Assembly (NCBI GenBank): GCA_017307785.1
Contig: JAFKGI010000004.1
Coordinates: 186,001-250,000 of the forward strand
From: Vulcanimicrobiota bacterium
GTDB lineage: Bacteria; Vulcanimicrobiota; Xenobia; Xenobiales; JADMJV01
Direction of reading: 5' to 3'
DNA: 64,000 bases
Shown here: one piece after another, positions 59,970 to 64,000 of the stretch
How the letters are laid out: every line of letters begins with the position of its first letter
Numbering within the stretch: position 1 is the first letter of the stretch
Made by a program: the position numbers and the translations under genes
The notes under the pieces: model-generated
The model's database searches: none
Seen by the model: only the letters and a program-made list of their open reading frames with translations
Told to the model about the DNA's origin: nothing

Positions 59970-62083
59970 TCGTGCTGCATTCCGAATTGTTCGACCTGGA
60001 AGGCGAGTGGCCGCGAGCGGTGGAGGGCTACCGAACCGCTTTGGAGCTGTATCGGGCCGACGGCCAGAGCGCCCAACTGGCTTCCGTGCTCGAGAAATTG
60101 AGCCTGTGCTACATCAAATACGGCGAGAGCAAACAGCTGTTGCAGACCTGCGAGGAAGGCCTCCGATTTTGCCCCGAGGACAACATCGCCATGCGCTCGA
60201 TGCTGCAGTCATGGCTGGGGGCGACGCTCATCAATTCAGGTCAGGATTGGGAGCGCGGCTATCAGTTGCTGCGCTCCAGCCACGGACTGGCCTACGAGTC
60301 CAAAGACCCTCGGGCCATCAGTTGGGCCTGCCTCACCTACGGATTCGTCTATCATTTCCCCCAGGGCAACTTCGACCAGGCGCTGCGCATCCTCAACGAA
60401 GGCATCGACTTCTTCTCCCGACTCGGTTGGCCGATGGTGCTTTATCAACTGGCCATGAACAAGGCGCTGGTGCTGATCGTGCAGGGCGATCCGGAGCGCG
60501 CCATGGCTCTGGTGGATGAGACCTTAATCCAGGCCCGTCGGGCCGGCCACAGCTACGTGGAAAAAGGACTGGAAAGCCTGCGCGGGCACAGCTACCTGGA
60601 GAGCCGCTCGCGGGGCGAATGTCGCTTGGTGCTGGACAAAATGTCGCAGGGCGAGATTCCCGCCCAGTTCAAGCCCTATTTCTTTCGCCACCGCATGCTC
60701 TTGAATAGTTTCGAGCAGAACTATGGGCAGGCCCGAGTGGACGCGGAAGAAATGGACCGCGCTCTGCTTCTCAACGGCTCCGGAATGTATGCTCCCGAGT
60801 GTTTTGTCAGTCTGGCCTTTGCGCTGGCCCAAATGGGCGACCTGGGCGAGGCCGAGCATCGGCTCAATCTCAATCTGCAGCTCTGTGAGGAAGCCCAGGC
60901 CAAGTTCTGGACCATGAAGTCCCATCAAGTGATGGCCTGGATTCACTTTCTGCGCAAGTCCCCCGTCAAGACCCGGGCCGCCCTGCGCACCGCTCTCAGC
61001 ATGACCCTGGCCAACGACTATGCCGCCTACTGGGTCAACGATTCCTGGAACATCTCGGTGCCCTTGTTGGTGGCGGCGCTGGCCTACCGGGTCGAGGTGG
61101 AGGCGGCCGAGAAACTGCTGGCCCGCCTCAGCGGTCGCTGGGCTGAAAGTATGGAGGAGTTGCTGCAGCACGGCGACCCGGCCATTCGCAAAGTGGCCAT
61201 CCAGTATCTGGGGGGCACCACCAAGGAGCATTTGCGCGGTTTGTTGCGCGATCTCTACCGCAGTGACAGCGACGAAGAAGTTCGCGAGGCAGCCAAAAAG
61301 TCGTTGAAGATCGTGCAGTCGGGCAGCCGACTGCAGATCTCTTGCCTGGGTCCGCTGCGCGTCTCCATGGAGGGCGAAAGCCTCGACTACGCTCGTGCCG
61401 TGCGGCCGCTGGCCCTCAAGCTTTTGAAATACTTCCTGACCCACGCCGATCGGGTGGTGCCCAGCGACAAGTTCATCGACATCTTCTGGCCCGGCACCGA
61501 TCCCGAGAAGGGCCGCCACAATCTGGCCACCCACATTTCGGCGCTGCGCCGTTTTCTGGGAACCCAGATCCTTTTTCCGCGTCTGGTCGACGGCTACCGC
61601 TTCTGCAATCCGGGGGACGTGGAGCTGGACGTGGTCGAGTTCGAGCGCTGCAGCCGCCAGGGACAGGAGCTGCTGCGCGCCGGCGACACTTCGGAGGCCC
61701 TCAATTTATTGGCCCGGGCCGAGCAGCTCTACCAGGGCGACTTTCTCCAGGACGACGTCTACGAGGACTGGGTGGATTGGCGCCGGCGCGAACTTCGCGA
61801 ACTCTATGACGAGTCTTTGGAGGCCGCCGCCGACTACTACCTTTCCCAGAACTCGGTGGACGAGGCGCTGCAGCGCTACCGCAAGCTGCTCGATTCCGAG
61901 GAGCCGCAGGAGCGAATCTTCCAGAAAGTCTTCCGCTGTTACGAGAAGCTCGGGGACCGAATGGGAGCCCACCGCGAATACGAAGCGTTCCGCACGCGCC
62001 TGAAAGACTCGTACGGAGTCGAGCCCCAGCCGGCCACCCGAGCTCTGGTGGAAGCCCTCTTCCTCCCTCCCGGAGGCCTGTAG
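59843..62083 (+). CDS. STAND-BTAD activator copy 2, 3' part after a frameshift
   Basis: Homology to copy 1 resumes at about 59812 (SLPHYLACGDMELAAQMLER) and continues to the end without further breaks: TPR region, HEAT-like helices (GDPAIRKVAIQYLGGTTKEH, SDSDEEVREAAKKSLKI), DNA-binding domain (ISCLGPLRVSMEGESLDYAR, IDIFWPGTDPEKGRHNLATH) and BTAD domain. The long intact stretch, with normal codon use, argues that the frameshift is recent or an error in the read. If translated alone it could start at ATG 59843, lacking the ATPase. It converges on the LeuA-like gene. Confidence 0.82.
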   Translation: MELAAQMLERVGSELLHKGLRSSISRWLDMLPAALRHGRPGLIVLHSELFDLEGEWPRAVEGYRTALELYRADGQSAQLASVLEKLSLCYIKYGESKQLLQTCEEGLRFCPEDNIAMRSMLQSWLGATLINSGQDWERGYQLLRSSHGLAYESKDPRAISWACLTYGFVYHFPQGNFDQALRILNEGIDFFSRLGWPMVLYQLAMNKALVLIVQGDPERAMALVDETLIQARRAGHSYVEKGLESLRGHSYLESRSRGECRLVLDKMSQGEIPAQFKPYFFRHRMLLNSFEQNYGQARVDAEEMDRALLLNGSGMYAPECFVSLAFALAQMGDLGEAEHRLNLNLQLCEEAQAKFWTMKSHQVMAWIHFLRKSPVKTRAALRTALSMTLANDYAAYWVNDSWNISVPLLVAALAYRVEVEAAEKLLARLSGRWAESMEELLQHGDPAIRKVAIQYLGGTTKEHLRGLLRDLYRSDSDEEVREAAKKSLKIVQSGSRLQISCLGPLRVSMEGESLDYARAVRPLALKLLKYFLTHADRVVPSDKFIDIFWPGTDPEKGRHNLATHISALRRFLGTQILFPRLVDGYRFCNPGDVELDVVEFERCSRQGQELLRAGDTSEALNLLARAEQLYQGDFLQDDVYEDWVDWRRRELRELYDESLEAAADYYLSQNSVDEALQRYRKLLDSEEPQERIFQKVFRCYEKLGDRMGAHREYEAFRTRLKDSYGVEPQPATRALVEALFLPPGGL

Positions 62084-62084
62084 T

Positions 62085-63239
62085 TCAGGCCGCCAGAGTG
62101 TGGTAGAGGTCGATCAGCTCCAGGTCGGTCAGCACGTGGGCTCTTTGCTTCACTTCCGAGAGCATCGACTCCATCAGACGGGAGTCGTGGGCCAGGCCCT
62201 GCTCCTCCAGCCAGAACTTGAGATTGGCCTTGCCTGACATGGGACCGACCTCGATGCGCTGGGAAAGACCCAGCCGCGAGGCGCAGACCGAGGAGTAGAC
62301 CAGGTCGGCCAGGTCTCCCTTGCCCTGAGCCAGGGCTTTCACGATAGCCGCGGCATGCACACCGGTGGCGGTGCGAAAGGCGTCTCGACCGAAGACCGGG
62401 TATTCGCTGCCGGGTTCCAGGTCAAAGGCCTCCTCACCAAAGCGACAGAGCTCGGCCAGGCAGGTCAAATCTTTGTCCGGTTGGGGGAAGTCCAGGTCGA
62501 GGTTGACCAGCAGCAGTTCCAGCGGAGCGTTGCCCTGGATTCCGCAGCCAAAGAGGCTGCAGCGCAGGCGGTCGGCGCCGCTGTGCCAGGCCTCCAGGGC
62601 CTGACTGAGGGCCAGACCGAAGCCGTGGTCCGACGACCAGGTCAGACGCAGACGTTCGTGGACGACAATCCCCTTCACGAACTGCAGCATGGCCTGAATG
62701 CCGGAGCGCCAGGGAGCCCCACCCCGGCCGGTGATTTCCACCACGCTGACTCCGGCCTGGCGGGCTCGCATGAGCCAGCGGTGGAGACGAATGGGATCCA
62801 GCTGGTGGGCGTTGGGAATGACCAGCGAAACCGCCACCCCGAGGTCGGCCAGCCTTCGGCAGTTGGTCAGGTCGGGGTCGGGCGAGTCGGGTATCCAGCG
62901 CACCTCCAGGGGCCGCCCCAGCCGCTGCAGGCGTTTCATCAGACGGTCCGGCCAGGGGCAGCGTTCCTGCAGGCTCAAAACCCAGGTCTCCCCGGGTGCC
63001 TCTTCGGCCAGGGCGTCCAGCCAGCGGCAGCAACTTTCCACCTCCGCCAGTCCGCTCAGGGTCATCAGTTCGAAGTGGTCGATGCCGAGTTCGCGTCCCA
63101 GCTTCATCCAGGCCAGAGCCTGTTCCCAGGTCGGGCTGGGCAGATGAGGGTCGGCGGCCAGTTCGCTTAGAGTTGCGTCCAGCAACTGTGGACGGGGGCG
63201 CAGTTCCTGAGCATTCCAATTATGCCACTGCTGGTTCAT
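62085..63239 (-). CDS. LeuA-family protein with degenerate barrel and retained accessory domain
   Basis: A 384-residue relative of 2-isopropylmalate/homocitrate synthases. The start of the barrel, LLDATLSELAADPHL, replaces the usual DTTLRDGEQ motif, and the metal HxHND motif is replaced by SSDHGFGLALSQ. The later part is well kept: VFGRDAFRTATGVHAAAIVK and IEVGPMSGKANLKFWLEEQG are the family's subdomain motifs that complete the active site. The catalytic barrel is probably inactive. It overlaps the upstream LeuA-like gene by 20 bp, so the pair likely forms a heteromer. ATG 63239 is chosen over 63269. Confidence 0.75.
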   Translation of the reverse strand: MNQQWHNWNAQELRPRPQLLDATLSELAADPHLPSPTWEQALAWMKLGRELGIDHFELMTLSGLAEVESCCRWLDALAEEAPGETWVLSLQERCPWPDRLMKRLQRLGRPLEVRWIPDSPDPDLTNCRRLADLGVAVSLVIPNAHQLDPIRLHRWLMRARQAGVSVVEITGRGGAPWRSGIQAMLQFVKGIVVHERLRLTWSSDHGFGLALSQALEAWHSGADRLRCSLFGCGIQGNAPLELLLVNLDLDFPQPDKDLTCLAELCRFGEEAFDLEPGSEYPVFGRDAFRTATGVHAAAIVKALAQGKGDLADLVYSSVCASRLGLSQRIEVGPMSGKANLKFWLEEQGLAHDSRLMESMLSEVKQRAHVLTDLELIDLYHTLAA

Positions 63240-64000
63240 CGTGGGTGCCCTCCATTTCATTCGGTTCATTCAACAGACTGACCAGGTCGGTCGGGATCGG
63301 CTGTTCCAGGTGGCGCGCGGCCCAACCCAGATAGCCGCGCAGCGCGGGCAGTTTCAGAGGCCGGCCGGAGAGCCGGTGCAGTTGCAGCAGCAGCCTTTCC
63401 ATGGAAGCATTGCCCACCCGCTCGCCTACGCCCAGAGCGGTGGCGTGCACCCGGTCGGCGCCGGCCTCGATGGCCGCCAGGCAGTTGGCCACAGCCAGAC
63501 CGCGGTCATTGTGGCCGTGCCAGTCCAGCCGGACCTGGTAGCCATGCTTTTGCACAAACTCGCGCACAAAGCGCACCAGTTGGAAAGCTCCGTGGGGGGT
63601 GGCGTGGCCCACTGTGTCAGTGATGCAGATGGCGCTGGCCCCCGCCTGCAGAGCGGTGTGATAGAGCGGTTCCAGGATGTGTGGGGGAGTGCGACTGGTG
63701 TCCTCGGTCACGAACATCACCGAAAGCCCCTCGGCCACGGCCAGGCGCACTGCTTCGTCGGTCAGTTCCAGCAGCCGCTTCAGGTCCCACTGCTCGCACA
63801 TCTGGCGTAGCGGGCTGCAACCCAGGAAGAGACCGGCTTCCAGCTGGAGGCCGGACTTCTGGGCGATGCGGGAGATCGCCAGCACATCGTCCCGGTGGGT
63901 GCGACCGGCGCAGGTCACCTGCAACGGTAGTTTGCGCCGTGCCACCTGGCCAACCAGATCCTCGGTGTGCTGGTAGACCCGCCCACCGGCCCCCGGCAAG
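63220..64000 (-). CDS. LeuA-family condensing enzyme, active barrel without accessory domain (5' end outside window)
   Basis: Open to the window end, so the N-terminus with the R-D catalytic pair is missing. The visible barrel has VMFVTEDTSRTPPHILEPLY, ICITDTVGHATPHGAFQLVR, the metal-binding DWHGHNDRGLAVANCLAAIE and HATALGVGERVGNASMERLL. These are the 2-isopropylmalate/homocitrate synthase motifs. After the barrel it ends at LNEPNEMEGTHDEPAVA, without the GRDAFRTATGVH and GPMSG motifs found in the next gene. Substrate cannot be assigned. It is translationally coupled to the degenerate partner. Confidence 0.82.
   Translation of the reverse strand, partial: LPGAGGRVYQHTEDLVGQVARRKLPLQVTCAGRTHRDDVLAISRIAQKSGLQLEAGLFLGCSPLRQMCEQWDLKRLLELTDEAVRLAVAEGLSVMFVTEDTSRTPPHILEPLYHTALQAGASAICITDTVGHATPHGAFQLVRFVREFVQKHGYQVRLDWHGHNDRGLAVANCLAAIEAGADRVHATALGVGERVGNASMERLLLQLHRLSGRPLKLPALRGYLGWAARHLEQPIPTDLVSLLNEPNEMEGTHDEPAVA

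Noticed and set aside
58713..62083. Programmed ribosomal frameshift producing full-length copy 2
   Set aside because: There is no slippery heptamer or downstream pseudoknot pattern at the junction, and copy 1 reads through in one frame; error or mutation is simpler.

Overview
The window is 64 kb of GC-rich, densely packed bacterial chromosome with about 60 protein genes on both strands. Many neighbours overlap by a few bases (GTGA, ATGA and TGATG junctions), and no tRNA, rRNA, CRISPR array or insertion sequence was seen. Flagellar genes (fliF, fliK, flgD, flgE, motA, motB), type IV prepilin-like genes, a complete C5-type start of haem synthesis (hemA, hemC, hemD) and many signalling proteins point to a motile, free-living, diderm-like bacterium. 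The phylum cannot be fixed from sequence alone. The gene style (disordered N-terminal leaders, STAND/BTAD regulators, mixed operons) would suit a poorly sampled deep-branching lineage such as Eremiobacterota or Armatimonadota, but this is an inference.

Layout: 0-8 kb holds a partial DUF4143 ATPase, hemD-hemC, a repeat protein, a TPR protein, a CcsA/HemX-like gene, hemA, a LOG-family protein and two exported paralogues. 8-12 kb has a molybdopterin oxidoreductase followed by two unrecognised genes. 12-16 kb is a tightly coupled minus-strand operon: FHA-GAF-GGDEF protein, small membrane protein, pseudokinase, Ser/Thr kinase. 16-22.5 kb has a P450 with a leader, then a phosphate module: small protein, PhoB-type regulator, a PhoR-PhoU fusion, a ParDE-like pair and a Pit transporter. 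Matching 18-bp Pho-box-like elements lie before the regulator operon and before pit. 22.5-30 kb has small envelope proteins, fliF and a four-gene prepilin set that includes a prepilin fused to a propeller-like domain. 30-39 kb is metabolic and accessory: glycosyltransferase, hydrolase, acyl-CoA ligase, Cys/Met PLP enzyme, a lipoprotein with a leader, a metallopeptidase, a 59-bp tandem array, a lipase and adenylate kinase with a leader. 39-48 kb is signalling: a BTAD regulator, a hybrid kinase, an HD hydrolase, an exported FliF-like domain, a response regulator and two histidine kinases. 48-55 kb is the hook/motor operon. 55-62 kb is a tandem pair of large STAND-TPR-BTAD regulators, the second with a frameshift. 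62-64 kb has two LeuA-family proteins, one cut by the window end.

Main points of interest. (1) The two adjacent histidine kinases are complementary: the first keeps the phospho-acceptor histidine box but has lost the ATP-binding motifs, and the second keeps the ATP-binding motifs but appears to have alanine at the acceptor position; an exported FliF-like domain protein is encoded just upstream. (2) PhoR and PhoU are fused in a soluble kinase beside Pit, under shared Pho-box-like elements. (3) Functionally unrelated proteins share an N-terminal leader with MxIQS at the start and a D/E-x-V/F-x-x-S motif near residue 30-37. (4) Active/degenerate partner pairs recur, as kinase/pseudokinase, histidine kinase pair and LeuA pair.
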